Below, in pieces: positions 55,201 to 64,000 of a stretch of DNA of 64,000 bases. Both the position numbers and the translations under genes were made by a program. Under the pieces are notes generated by a model. That model was not told the origin of the DNA. It made no database searches and saw only the letters and a program-made list of their open reading frames with translations. The stretch's first letter is position 1. Every line of letters starts with the position of its first letter. Source of the DNA: Hymenolepis diminuta (Eukaryota; Platyhelminthes; Cestoda; Cyclophyllidea; Hymenolepididae); NCBI GenBank assembly GCA_900708905.1, contig CAADRB010000021.1, forward strand, positions 2,181,898 to 2,245,897. The letters are read 5' to 3'.

Positions 55201-58200
55201 CTTACCCCAAACCGTACAAAAAAATTGAATTTAATGATCATCATGAATTAATTATTAATTATTAAAAATCATACTATTCTAATTACCCAAAAATAGCATA
55301 CCAAAAACTTTACAATCCTGCATCGTTGGAAAGAAACTGAAATCGATCAAGGACAGGTAAAATCAAGGTAAACGGGAAGGGTATCGAATGATCCAGAGAG
55401 TACAGTGGAGGCATCATAGAGTCTAGCTTCATTCGGTTTGTACAGTATTTACAAAATAGGTATCTCACGGTTCAAAGCTGATTATTCATTATCCTCAGAT
55501 TACTCAGCAATTACTTATCCCCGATATCTAGTACTTATTAATCTTTTATTCTATTACTATAGTCGTTCGCACCACTTCAAATAACTTTTCTTCCAAAGGT
55601 TGAACAGGCAAATTAATTGTACATGGTAGTAATCAGCTTATCTGGTGTCAACATAGCACATCTGATATAGCTAAAATGGCTTCTCGACACTCTGAGCTAA
55701 ACTTGTGTGTAATTTCGTCCTTATTAAAGTTTGCAATTTCATGGATTCTTTTTACTCTTTTATGGTAATGCCTAAGGCCTGGCATTCAGCCGTAAAACTA
55801 CTGCGACTATTGATGCATTTCCTCGTTCTCAGTGCTTACTTATACCTTGCAAATAGTATGGCAATCGAAATTGAATTAACTATTCTCAGGAACCTCTCTG
55901 ATAAATAGTATATTATCATACTGAATGGGGCTGCACTGGTGGTTCTAATGTTCAGCGCCGAATTTGCTTGTTTCCTCCGATCAAAAATTCGCCCAAATTT
56001 GTTTTTTTCCTTTTCAGGAACAACGCATAGAAGACGGGCAAGGTCATATTAACGAAGTCGTCCTATCGACAAAAGGACACCTGAAAGTGCTAGAAAGTAG
56101 TAAAGCTGAGAATCTAGAACTTCTTACTCTGGCAACAACCATCTCTGAGGAATTGGCAAAAGCGGTCTGTGAATTCACTGGTGCTTTTCACAAACATTCT
56201 CGTCTCTCTGAGGATCTTCAGGCCAAGAAACAGCTAATTGAAAGGCAACTGGAAGAACTCCGCAATTTAGAGGTGAATCATTATTAATTTTGTTAATGTT
56301 CATAGCGAAGTAATAACATTTCATAGTTTTAATCATGGGAATTATCTCCATAAAGGCAACAGTAAAATGTCTTAAAAGGACGTAAAACGGAAATTAAGTC
56401 AAGGAGACATTGGTGATAAATTCATGATATCAGGAGCCTTAAAATATTTGAATTCTAAATGCATTCAAATGTCCACTTGTTCATTAAGGTTAGATGTCGC
56501 CAAACTACGCTCATATGTTTAAATGTACCGATTTCCCCCATATTTCTGTAAGTTTTTAAATTAAAACAGGTTAATTTAATTGAGTTCTTGACTACACCAC
56601 TTATTTTGTCCTTCATCTTCTTACAGTCAGGAGTAGGTGGAAGATTTCTTGTTGTAATTATAAAAGCTGTCCTTATAATTTAGTTTAATTACAAGTTTAA
56701 ATCAGCAAAAACTACGTCGTCATATTATTGTCCACTTATTTTAACTAATTTATTGAATAAATTTTAGAGCATTATCACATAAAATACAATGCATTATGTT
56801 AAATTTAGAAAAGTATTTACTGGGTATTTGACAATACGTCATACTTTATTATGGTAACTTAGATTATTATATTTTATTTTAATATTAATCTTGAGATACA
56901 TGTCTTGGTTTTCGTTGCATAACATTTAAATTTTGAGAAATAGGAAGAAATAGAAAAATGCTTTGTTCTGTTTGTTGTTTAATAATTTAAATTAGTAAAG
57001 AATGTTTTAATTTAGAGTTATTTGTCTTTTCATTTCCTTTTTTGACTAAATATCTAAGGAGTAGACTCCAGGTGTTCCTTATCATTCACAGTCAGTAAAA
57101 GAAATAAGGAAAGTGGGATCAAGACAAACTACTGTCCTCCGCAACTTTTCAAACTCCAATGCCGCAAGATACGGAAGAGTTAGGGAAGGTAGTGGAATAT
57201 CTATAATAAAAGTGGAGAGAGGGTGACAGCCTCGTAACCAATAAGCAAAAAAGTAAATATTTGGTTGAGCAAAGCACAAATGCAAGCCGTATGTAAGGTC
57301 TGGAAATCAGTAAGCGGTTTAAAGGCTGAATAATGATTCATAAATAGAAGTGTATGGAGAAAGCAGAAAATATGATAAAATCGATTACCGAATTGAGATA
57401 ATAGTTAAGCGTGGGTAAAGAGTAGAGTCACATCAAACCACAGGATGATTCTAAGCCACCTAAGTCTTTTGCTTGGTAACTGAATAATCTCCTCGGTTTA
57501 GTGATTGGATACTTCATATGTCAGTTTTCAAAACGATAGGTACAATCTTGTTTAATTTGTTAAAGGTATGTTAACGTTCAAATACACAGTTATTATTTTG
57601 TTGCTGGTATAAAATGTTTTCATGCTTCTATTTTCATCTAGAGATGTTATATGGGAACTTACATGGAAAGTTAAAGAAGATATCAGATGATTACGTTCAT
57701 TGCTAATCTTTTTACATAATCTGGAAATCATTTATTCATTCCTCATTGAAGTAAAATCAAGGGAGGGAAACGCCCAGATCTTTAAGTTTGTTTAAATTAA
57801 TTAACTTTAACTTTGCTCGAATTAGTGGGAGATAAGGTTTAGATTTTAAATCTTAAAATTTTGTAATAGTAAATGAGTTGATATTGTTGGAGTTAGATAA
57901 CAACCAACGGTTTGCAGCTAACAAATTACCAATTCGTAACTGTTTGAGTAAGAGCTGACAATAATTGCAGAACAGAACACCAAAAGTTGAATAGACCAAA
58001 AATGTATTCAAGGAAGCCACAATGAGTAGCAGAGGGAGAGAGAGGGAGAGAGCAGCGTACTGAGGAAGAGAGGAGATGCATAGGACGTGTAAGAGTCCGT
58101 ACTGACCAGCGTGCGTTGTCGTCTGGACAACAAGGAGTGGCTTGAGTAAGGCCACGCCAGAGCATGAGGGCAGATGTGCCTTTGTGTGAAGTGAGGCGGT

Positions 58201-61200
58201 TATAGAAAAGAGGGGAAATCGATGGACGCGTTTAGACATGTTAGGCAGGGGTTATGCGTCATAGGGACATAAAAGACGTCACTCCAACTTCGTGGACGAA
58301 AAGCCGAGGTATTGTCGTGGAGAATGCGAATAAAAGGTAATTCTGGAAGAGCATAGAGAGTTATTCTTCAATACATTGGGGTATTCGTTCTAAATTGTCC
58401 ATTGTATGTCTTTCATAACTATAACGTTATGTAAAGGTTTATGAAACGATGGACAGAAGTCAAGAGTTCCACTTTATTTGAACTCTGGAAGTATCAAGTT
58501 GCCCACTTCTTCATAAGAGCCATAATCCACTTTGTAACTTCCAAATGCTTGGTGTGTTTAATTTTGAAAGAGTTTTAGTTTTTAACTGCAACAGAGTGTA
58601 CGTGGCATGAATCCAAAAACTCGGATATTGTTTTCATTTTTCATTTCTTATTCTTCTGATTCTTTCCAAAATGCCAATAAGTGAGCCCTAGAAATAAGAC
58701 TTTTGGGTTATTAATAAATAATACTCAAGTCAAATGCGTTAATCATGCTCAATCATTCCAAGATATTGGAGTAGAAATGATTTATTTTAATTAAAATTTC
58801 AATTTAATTACTATAATTTAAATAGACTACCAACCTATCTTTCACCAACTACCTACTTTAGAGAAGCAGGTAAATAGGGAGAGGTGGCTGGATCTACGTC
58901 TTCTAAATCGTTGTGCTAGATGATCCGTAATTCCACCTTCTGTTAAAATTGATCTGTAGAGGGTACAATAAAAATCCCGCCCATTGAATGAAATCCGATG
59001 GTTAATAATGATTATTTTCGTTTTGAGAATACCCTAGATGACAATAAAGAAGGGTTTTATCTCGGTTTGGTGTCTGGATCCTTCTGATCTTACTCTTTTA
59101 TTCATACCAAAGTGTTTAAAATGTTCAAATTCGGGGATTTAACCTCTAGGTTCCCGAGTGAGTTCCCGCTTCCAGGTTCATAGCTTGTTAGCCAGTTGAT
59201 TAAGTCATATAATTAGTAAAGTAGCATTAATCCCGTCAATAGAGGTTCAAGTTTGGTTACCGAACTTATGATCTCAACAGAGTTTAACAGGAAATCACGA
59301 ACTTTCTCAAATGAGAGAATAAAGAGCACCTTAATTTGAACAATCTTAAAGAAATTAGAGAGGAACAGGGGAAGAAGGAAGACAGATTGAGAATTCGAAA
59401 GGAAGAGATCAGGCGCTAGTTCCGACCGAGTAGAAGTAAGACGAACTTAGCTATGGTGTAGGAGAGAGTTGACTTTGTTCGTCAGATGTCGCCACTGTTA
59501 TTTAGGACGACATAGAGTCATGTGAGTGACACATTATCCAAAAAAGAAGCGGTTAGCCGATACAAGCCAGGCAGATTTTAACTTATCAGAACTTCATGTG
59601 AACTCTCTCTTTCTATTTTATCATCCTTATAATAGACTGCAAAACAACATTTGGGCATTCTTTCCTTTAATTATCATCAGATACAAAAAATGACATCTTC
59701 TAGTCATATTTTCAATAATAGAATATCAATAAATAATAAAATAAGATAGAATTAACATTATAACCAACAAAATTTTCATGCCCTATACGACCATGTTATT
59801 TGTTATATCACAAACATTATCAAGCATTTTAATTTGAAAAAAATATCTTGTTATTCCAGCGAAGGATATCCGTTTTTTCTGCTTGCATTCAGATATGTTG
59901 ATCGCATGCTGGTAGTCTTGTCGAAATATATGTGAAATTTATTTTTCCACAAGTTCCCGGAAATTTCAGTATTAATAGTTTATTCATTAAATCCAATTCT
60001 ATGATAGAAAAATGTCACAGATAAAACCCGTTGTTTTGTAAATAAATTCTGATAACTATGGGAACTATTACTGAACTGATGTGAAGGAAATAATGCTTAA
60101 AAATGAATTAATTAATGTATTACACTAATGTTACCCGTGGGAAAGCAAAATATTAGCAATTTTAATCATACTTACGCATTTAAAGATGAAGTAGGTAGTT
60201 TAAATATGGAAAGTGAAGGAGGAGCGTGGAGATATTGGATGTGAAAATAAAGTCGGGGTATCAAGAAAGTCCTTGTCTTTTAATTAATTATTTATTGTAC
60301 TCATTTTCTAATGTGATCTCGACCAATTTAAGGTCATGTAAGAGCACGCTGCCTTTTTGACCTTTGAAAAAAGAAGTAAACTGAAGTAGCAAAACCGACC
60401 ATCAAAATTAAACAAACGCCCATAAGCAGTTGAGATTGTGGATAGGAGTTCGGTCAGTAATCTAGGGAATGAATAATGAATTTTGAATCTTGGGACAGGA
60501 AGGAGTGAACTAACTATTACGTGAATGTTCTAAAACCCGATCCAAAAACCAACTGACGTAAGCCTCTTAACGCTCGCTTTTCGATTCGCTCTCTTTTGCT
60601 CTTAGAGAACTTCATTTCCTCGAATTCGTAACTTTTCTACACTGTTATGGATTATAAATTAATATAATTTCACGTTTCAGCTGAAATTCGTGACAGCTGA
60701 AGTTCTCATCTTTTCATGGAGCTATTTAATAGATTAGAACGGTTTTGTGCGTGTGCTAAGAACGGATTTGGTAAGAACTCCCTCGGTTCTTAATTATATT
60801 GAATCTTTTGTCCGTGATTTTGCGATTATTGTGCCAGAACACAATATGAAAAGTGTGTGAGATTCCTTTTGAAGTAGTTAATTCACTGAAGTGGTAAGAA
60901 AGGTTTTTCTTCTAGTTGTGCCGAATTGTTTCTATGGTCACCTGAAAGATCGGAGTTGGTAAAAAGAGATAGCCAGTAGACTGGCTTGTCAACAAAATAG
61001 GCTCGGTATCTATTCCCATTAATGACATGGAAGTTCTGACGTTCTGGGGTGGTTGACTAGAGGTGTCTGATTTCCTTTTAAGAACGTCTAGAACTTTGTG
61101 TCTCTTCTTTTTCTGTGCTGAGCGGTGGAACATCGGCAGTTTTTTTTGAAAATTGATTTAATCATCGCAGAAGTTACTGGTCTGAATTAACAAATTTAAG

Positions 61201-61994
61201 GCTATAAACTGTAACTTTGTCCTCTTTTCCAAGCAGTCATATATGAGTGCTTTTTTGGATTTTCAAAATACACTGACGGAGGACGGAGCAGGCATAAGAA
61301 GCAACATGTGCGTCTTCTTGTTTGCTAGAATTCAACTTCTTTTTTCCTATCTTCCAGAGAGTTCAGAGTTCGTTAGCAGGTAGATTAAATGGTGAGGTAA
61401 AGTAATCTCATTTGAAAAGAACATTATGGCAAGTTGAACTAATTTCCCGATTAAATTCTCCCAGAAAACCTACTATTTTGGGGTATCTATGCATAACTTC
61501 GTAAAATATCCTTCAAGCATGCTCAAAACGAAACTGAAATTTGTTTCATTTAGGCTGTCTTATCGGATGTTTCAAGCCAATACGCTGAAGTAAAGAAGGA
61601 GCGAAATAACCTCGTTGGTCTTCTTCAAAATGCAATTCAAACTACCTCTTCGACCCGTGAGCGTCTCCAGCAACAAGCAAATGAAACCGAGATTCTCCTT
61701 ACCGCCACTCAAAAGAGTGATGCTGAACTGGCAGCCATTAGAGCTGAACTCGCACAAATTTCAAGTCAGAGAGATAATAAAAGACGCGAACTGTGTAAGG
61801 CAGCTGAAAATGTAGCCACTCAGAATGAACAGAGAGAAGTGATGAAGAATAATCTTAAGAGTTTTGAAATGACGCTTAATGGAATTGGATTGAGCAATAA
61901 GACACTCGAGAAAGCGTGTCAGAGACATTCAATAATGAGGAAAGAACGGGTAGTTTGTATGATTGAGAGAAACCGAGATATCTTGATTTTAAAA
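34017..61994 (+). CDS. CCDC146: CCDC146 homolog, 5' part of gene (11 coding exons, runs off the window)
   Basis: This is a long coiled-coil protein of centrioles and the sperm flagellum. Seen: joining 34017-34231, 38416-38683, 38755-38790, 39792-39968, 44697-44770, 45097-45213, 46684-46794, 48396-48546, 48626-48757, 56018-56272 and 61554-61994 gives 1977 nt, exactly 659 codons, no internal stop, and every junction is GT-AG and in phase. The product is rich in Lys, Glu, Gln and Leu and is predicted coiled coil almost throughout. Recognised from the family: the exon 1 end around LHDAL, the exon 2 motif KADQFPDNAGTE (human QADNFPEAFSTE), exon 10 and the exon 11 KKERNNLVGLLQNA (human RNERNKFVNLLHKA) fall in the same order as in the vertebrate protein. 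Human CCDC146 is about 955 aa, so about 300 C-terminal residues should lie to the right. Known of the family: the mouse protein is needed for sperm flagella, and the Chlamydomonas counterpart is MBO2. Inferred: expression in testis or ciliated cells. Confidence 0.88.
34232..38415 (+). other. CCDC146 intron 1
   Basis: This 4.2-kb AT-rich intron shows only short chance open frames on both strands and a short (AT) run at 36692-36705. A pyrimidine-rich patch at about 34900-35000 looks like repeat debris but could not be assigned to a family. Confidence 0.7.
36692..36705. repeat. Short (AT)n run
   Basis: Fourteen bases of alternating AT followed by an interrupted stretch (ctatgtatata) in CCDC146 intron 1. 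Confidence 0.9.
38416..38683 (+). CDS. CCDC146: CCDC146 exon 2
   Basis: Acceptor TTTTGGTAG|ATC; the first base completes the Lys codon split by intron 1. 89 further codons follow and the exon ends in phase 0 at GAG|GTTTCA, a weaker donor than its neighbours. It carries the most diagnostic block of the gene: LTKADQFPDNAGTE followed by a regular coiled-coil run (MELEERVENLSYEEGLLREE), which matches the vertebrate QADNFPEAFSTE block and the helix after it. Beyond the donor the frame reads on for a few codons to a stop, as expected for an intron. Confidence 0.87.
38755..38790 (+). CDS. CCDC146: CCDC146 exon 3 (36-bp microexon)
   Basis: A 36-base exon coding LEALGEDVNIFE lies between a pyrimidine-rich acceptor (TTTCTTTTAG) and a good donor (GAG|GTGAGT). 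It is phase 0 on both sides, so skipping it would keep the frame. It is separated from exon 2 by an intron of only 71 bases. Support is the pair of consensus splice sites, the correct phase and the coiled-coil-compatible sequence. Constitutive use versus skipping cannot be told from DNA. Confidence 0.7.
39792..39968 (+). CDS. CCDC146: CCDC146 exon 4
   Basis: Acceptor ACGTTGCAG|CTA, donor AAG|GTTTGT, phase 0 to 0, 59 codons. The product is continuous coiled coil (starts LIEQRFRDLQSL, ends TDLENRLNRIK) and aligns in order with the vertebrate segment that contains the repeated KQKQLLKEQKELEELL type of heptads. Confidence 0.84.
39969..44696 (+). other. CCDC146 intron 4
   Basis: A 4.7-kb intron. 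The middle part, about 41280-41900, is extremely AT-rich. No coding exon or clear repeat copy was recognised. Introns 5 (326 bases), 6 (1.5 kb) and 7 (1.6 kb) that follow are likewise empty of recognisable genes. Confidence 0.65.
44697..44770 (+). CDS. CCDC146: CCDC146 exon 5
   Basis: Acceptor TTTTTCTGTAG|GGT, donor ATC|GTAAGC, enters in phase 0 and leaves in phase 2, 74 bases. It codes GENVLASALPGQYMKETEKA and a few more residues. The SALPGQYMKETEKA stretch corresponds to the vertebrate TIPVQIGKEIEKI block, a short break in the coiled coil. It is too short and has no suitable start to appear as a long open frame, and was found by homology and splice signals. Confidence 0.83.
45097..45213 (+). 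CDS. CCDC146: CCDC146 exon 6
   Basis: Acceptor CGTCTTCAG|AGA; the first base completes the split Ser codon. Ends in phase 2 at AAAA|GTTAGT. It codes a highly charged coiled coil (FEKKIKGLDAQQAQLADQRK, then KKEEELRSVLSNNES). A second AG two bases downstream is not used because it would break the frame. Confidence 0.84.
46684..46794 (+). CDS. CCDC146: CCDC146 exon 7
   Basis: Acceptor TTCGCTTTAG|TGA, donor GAAAA|GTAAGT (perfect consensus), 111 bases, enters and leaves in phase 2. The product, from EIAKKEEMIKENKEKVEDRL to MTARTEK, is coiled coil rich in Lys and Glu. Confidence 0.83.
48396..48546 (+). CDS. CCDC146: CCDC146 exon 8
   Basis: Acceptor TCCCGTTTAG|AGC; the first base completes a Lys codon. 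Ends in phase 0 at AAG|GTATGC. It codes KLVQKFDFFVSEKKELQQEQ and continues to LLETAVDSVK. The position and the pattern with one Trp (LKWERDNYLKQL) correspond to the vertebrate LLLKVSWDALRQTQALHQRL region. Confidence 0.84.
48626..48757 (+). CDS. CCDC146: CCDC146 exon 9
   Basis: Acceptor TAACTTTCAG|AAC, donor GAG|GTAGGC, phase 0 to 0, 44 codons. Separated from exon 8 by a 79-base intron, one of two tiny introns in a gene whose other introns are mostly over 1 kb. Codes NATAGFEKAKARFAVAPKYD and then a heptad run to DLHDRIAEE, matching the vertebrate LHKEVEVAKRNL area. Confidence 0.85.
49363..49440 (+). repeat. tRNA-like SINE fragment in intron 9
   Basis: The sequence GTCAGTGGGGCGGTGGTCAA with a later AATCATGAAGTTT resembles the head of SINE copy 1 (GTCAGTAGCGCGGTGGTCAT ... 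GGTCATGAAATCAA). Only the head is recognisable. Confidence 0.4.
50236..50580 (+). repeat. R2 repeat, copy 4 (inside CCDC146 intron 9)
   Basis: Best preserved copy, giving the fullest picture of the family: 5' CCACGTGGTAAAATCTCAG, TCTCGCCTCTCTCGCGGTGA, CATACACGTTGAGTC, AAGGCTCTTGCACTCTCTCC, a long CT-rich centre, CACTCTCGACTGCGCATTTT and a 3' end GTAGCTTAGCTGTTAGCTCT. No TIRs, poly-A tail or tRNA head were seen. Length and lack of coding capacity suggest an LTR remnant or a non-autonomous element. Confidence 0.7.
51757..51777. repeat. (AT)n microsatellite
   Basis: Uninterrupted AT dinucleotide run of 21 bases in CCDC146 intron 9. Confidence 0.95.
54340..54605 (+). repeat. R2 repeat, copy 5 (degenerate)
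   Basis: Weak copy in intron 9, aligned by ATACGCAGATGCTTGGATCT-like and CTCTCCCCCCTC blocks and by the 3' part TTTTGACTCTTGGATTTCTA followed by GTGGTTGTCTATTATTAGT. The 87-codon frame over it is not conserved in other copies. Confidence 0.45.
56018..56272 (+). CDS. CCDC146: CCDC146 exon 10
   Basis: Acceptor CCTTTTCAG|GAA, donor TTAGAG|GTGAAT, phase 0 to 0, 85 codons. Starts EQRIEDGQGHINEVV and ends QLIERQLEELRNLE. It joins in frame to exon 9 across a 7.2-kb intron and continues the vertebrate alignment without a gap, which argues that no exon is missing between 48758 and 56017. Confidence 0.86.
57874..58375 (-). repeat. R1 repeat, copy 2 (inside CCDC146 intron 10)
   Basis: The reverse complement matches 28800-29295 from end to end with many substitutions and a deletion of about 15 bases where copy 1 has its TATA and AATAAA motifs. 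The element reads TG at its 5' end (58375) and CA at its 3' end (57874), as LTRs do. No clear flanking target duplication was seen. The two overlapping antisense frames here are by-products of the pyrimidine-rich repeat. Confidence 0.75.
60942..61133 (-). CDS. Possible antisense coding exon inside CCDC146 intron 10
   Basis: Not recognised as a known family. On the minus strand an ATG at 61133 opens 64 codons (begins MFHRSAQKKKRHKVLDVLKR, ends YLFLPTPIFQ) and reaches CAG|GTGACC, a reasonable donor, at 60942. Without splicing the frame runs nine more codons to a stop at 60912. Amino-acid composition is balanced, with a basic N-terminal helix and a Ser/Thr/Gln-rich middle, better than most chance frames here. 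It could be the first coding exon of a nested gene or a piece of a retrocopy. No downstream exon was identified. Confidence 0.22.
61554..61994 (+). CDS. CCDC146: CCDC146 exon 11 (largest in window)
   Basis: Acceptor GTTTCATTTAG|GCT, donor TTAAAA|GTAAGC, phase 0 to 0, 441 bases and 147 codons with no stop in this frame while the other frames are broken. Starts AVLSDVSSQYAEVKKERNNL; the KKERNNLVGLLQNA motif is one of the best matches to vertebrate CCDC146. Ends in VVCMIERNRDILILK, matching the vertebrate LIEREEEICIFYEK. The next exon should begin beyond this point and was not found before the right edge. Confidence 0.87.
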
Positions 61995-64000
61995 GTAAGC
62001 ATCTAATATATAAAATTTAAAAAATTCCTGTAAAACATCAAAAATACCATCTTTATTAATGTTTATATTTCTCTTTAACCTATAAATATGATCTATACAA
62101 ATTATACACTAGCGAACTGTCTTGAAGTAGTACTTTAATTTATTCAACTAATTTATCAAAATTGAGCAATCAAAAACACGTTAAAAGTAATAATTATTTA
62201 ACATGCACAAAACTTTCGGTATTTAAGGTAACTGAGTAAGAAATATAAAGTGGTTTTAATCACTTTATGAAGGCTACTTTAGAAGTCCGACCAAATTAGG
62301 CTCAGAAATCCCCTTTCGAAAATACTGATCTTCTTAAAGGTTGACTGGATGTAAATGCCCCTCCCAAAGGATAAGACTATGGTTCTACTGTGCTCACAAT
62401 TGATTAGACCCAGAAGAAAGCAGAGAGTAGATCTAAAGATCTCAAAAAGGTTTGTTTTTTAAGAAAGTACATACATATATTAGATCTGGATATGTTTTAA
62501 ATGGTTTTTTGATGGTTGTAGTGGTATCACTGTCATAGGAATCCAATAATCTTTTTTAGATATTTTAATTTACAAAGATCATTTCAAATTTATGTCCAAG
62601 TATTGAAATTGAAATAAAGCAGTAGTGAATGCTTTTGACCTATAAATTTTATCGAATTCTGCAGCGGATGAGCAGACTTATTACTCTCTATTTCATAAAA
62701 TTTAGCCACTTCCGAAATATTCAATTATTTGCCTGTCAAAAATACTTATACTCAGTGTTGGGTTACACCCTTTATCAAGAATAAATTCGTGCTTTACTAA
62801 AAAACCTCAAATTAATATTTTGCCAGTTTTTTGAATGTTGAGCAGGGGAGAGAGAGCACTAGACTGAAGATTGAGTACTTTTTAAAGCCAATCTTGTCAT
62901 TGCTCTTTGCTTTGACGATATTTTAAATTTGATTAATCACATAGTTGTTTAAAGTGACTCAACTGCATTTTAGTTTTGAAAACTATTTATTTAGAAGCAT
63001 TCCAGTTAATTGTGGGTCGAAATGAAAAAATGCCAAATTTGTTCCCACTTTATTTATTCTTATTTTATTTACTTAATTATTCTATAACTTTTTTTATTGC
63101 AAACAAATTTATTTTATCTTTAATTTTTATTGCTTGAAATTTATTTATTGGTGAATATTTGGAGTCGAAAACTCATATTCTCGACATTTTAATTTCACTT
63201 TGGAATTCAAACGAACTTCCTTTAATTTAAAATCGAATTCCGAATATCGACTCCAAACATCTGTTCCGCTTCAGTGATGCTTTGATTTCACTAAAGATTA
63301 ATATCTTCCACATTTAAATAAACAGATAGGGAAAATTCCCAAGGACCAAATTCTCCTACCGTAACGTACGACAAGGAGATCTTTCTTAACGTGAATCTTC
63401 TTAGTCGCTTCAATACTATGAAAACATTTTTCGTCTTTGCTGCGTGGGAATTCTGAAAGATTTGTGAATCAGGTTATTAGCTAACTTTAAAAATAATTAA
63501 CATTCTTAAATTCCATGGAGAAAGTAGTGCTATTTTCAGAAAATATATATATTTTATTTAAGATGATCAAATTATGGTGTATCAAAAGTTACAAATTGAA
63601 TATGAAGCTGAACGAAATTATGATATTCGATTCCAAACAATCTGGTGGTTTTGGGATTTACTCAAGTTTGTTCATTGATTTAATCCAGTTTTTCTATCAA
63701 CTTTCTCGTTATATATTCCCAATGTATTAAGCTTTAGTCTAATACCCATCCGCATTTAAGCCTTCTGTATGGAGTCTGACGTCTTCTCTCTCCCCTAACA
63801 TAAAATTTGGTCACAACCGTAGCCTCCATTTTATTTCGAGGTATTGAAGTGTATAAAGACCGGAATAGATAAGCAAGCATTTCACTGAATCCTCCTGTTG
63901 TTGCCTACTCCTAATACCATTTCGGAGGCGACTTCGAAGCCATTTGATCGTATTAACATAAATTTTTTTGCATCACAATTCCATTTCATACACAACTTGC
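61995..64000 (+). other. Start of CCDC146 intron 11, to window end
   Basis: This begins with a good donor (GTAAGC). No exon matching the C-terminal 300 residues of CCDC146 was recognised, so those exons probably lie outside the window. The last 500 bases carry only a short open frame without supporting splice signals. Confidence 0.6.

Larger units (their letters stand above)
48758..56017 (+). other. CCDC146 intron 9 with repeat insertions
   Basis: At 7.2 kb this is the longest intron. It contains a SINE-like fragment (49363-49440), two R2 repeat copies in the same orientation as the gene (50236-50580 and about 54340-54605) and an (AT) microsatellite (51757-51777). No additional exon is needed to keep the family alignment continuous. 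Confidence 0.65.
56273..61553 (+). other. CCDC146 intron 10 with repeat insertion
   Basis: A 5.3-kb intron. It holds an antisense copy of the R1 repeat (57874-58375), with purine-rich GAGAGAGG runs on the plus strand. A possible small antisense coding exon at 60942-61133 is listed separately. The rest is AT-rich with only chance frames. Confidence 0.65.

Noticed and set aside
57853..58239. 128- and 79-codon minus-strand frames
   Set aside because: By-products of R1 copy 2; not in the same frame as copy 1.
62408..62449. Possible 42-bp CCDC146 microexon (TQKKAESRSKDLKK) after exon 11
   Set aside because: Phase 0 on both sides and bounded by AG and GT, but it has no polypyrimidine tract and does not resemble the next block of the family; a chance match is more likely.
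1..64000. CRISPR arrays, bacterial operons, integrated virus genes
   Set aside because: No spaced direct repeats, ribosome-binding-site-linked gene runs or viral structural or polymerase motifs were seen; the spliced gene structure shows nuclear eukaryotic DNA.

Overview
The window is a stretch of an AT-rich animal nuclear genome from a draft assembly, with one 15-base N gap at 26784-26798. The nuclear eukaryotic origin follows from a spliced gene with GT-AG introns up to about 7 kb, tRNA-derived SINE-like repeats, a decayed mariner transposon and dispersed LTR-like repeats. Nothing bacterial, viral or organellar was seen. The main gene is a sperm-flagellum and centriole protein, so the animal should have cilia or flagellated sperm. 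A flatworm or other invertebrate is a reasonable guess, but the sequence does not settle it.

Region 1-34016 looks intergenic. No convincing multi-exon gene was found in it. It holds dispersed repeats: a pyrimidine-rich family (R2) near 8.3, 14.6 and 19.3 kb, a cluster of tRNA-like SINE copies at 19.8-20.6 kb, a dead antisense mariner at 21.7-22.9 kb, two copies of a second family of about 500 bp (R1) at 26.5 and 28.8 kb, and a degenerate copy of the N-terminal GTPase part of a p190 RhoGAP at 30.4-31.4 kb. An acidic antisense reading frame of unknown meaning lies just beside that pseudogene.

Region 34017-61994 carries the 5' part of one plus-strand gene, recognised as CCDC146 (coiled-coil domain containing 146; Chlamydomonas MBO2). 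Eleven coding exons were placed. All have GT-AG borders and compatible phases and together give 1977 nt, or 659 codons, without a stop. The remaining roughly 300 residues should lie beyond the right edge. One exon is only 36 bp. The introns hold more R1 and R2 copies, a SINE-like fragment, simple AT repeats and a possible small antisense exon.

Region 61995-64000 is the start of intron 11, with no further exon that can be supported. There is no operon-like organisation, and only one intact functional gene can be supported.
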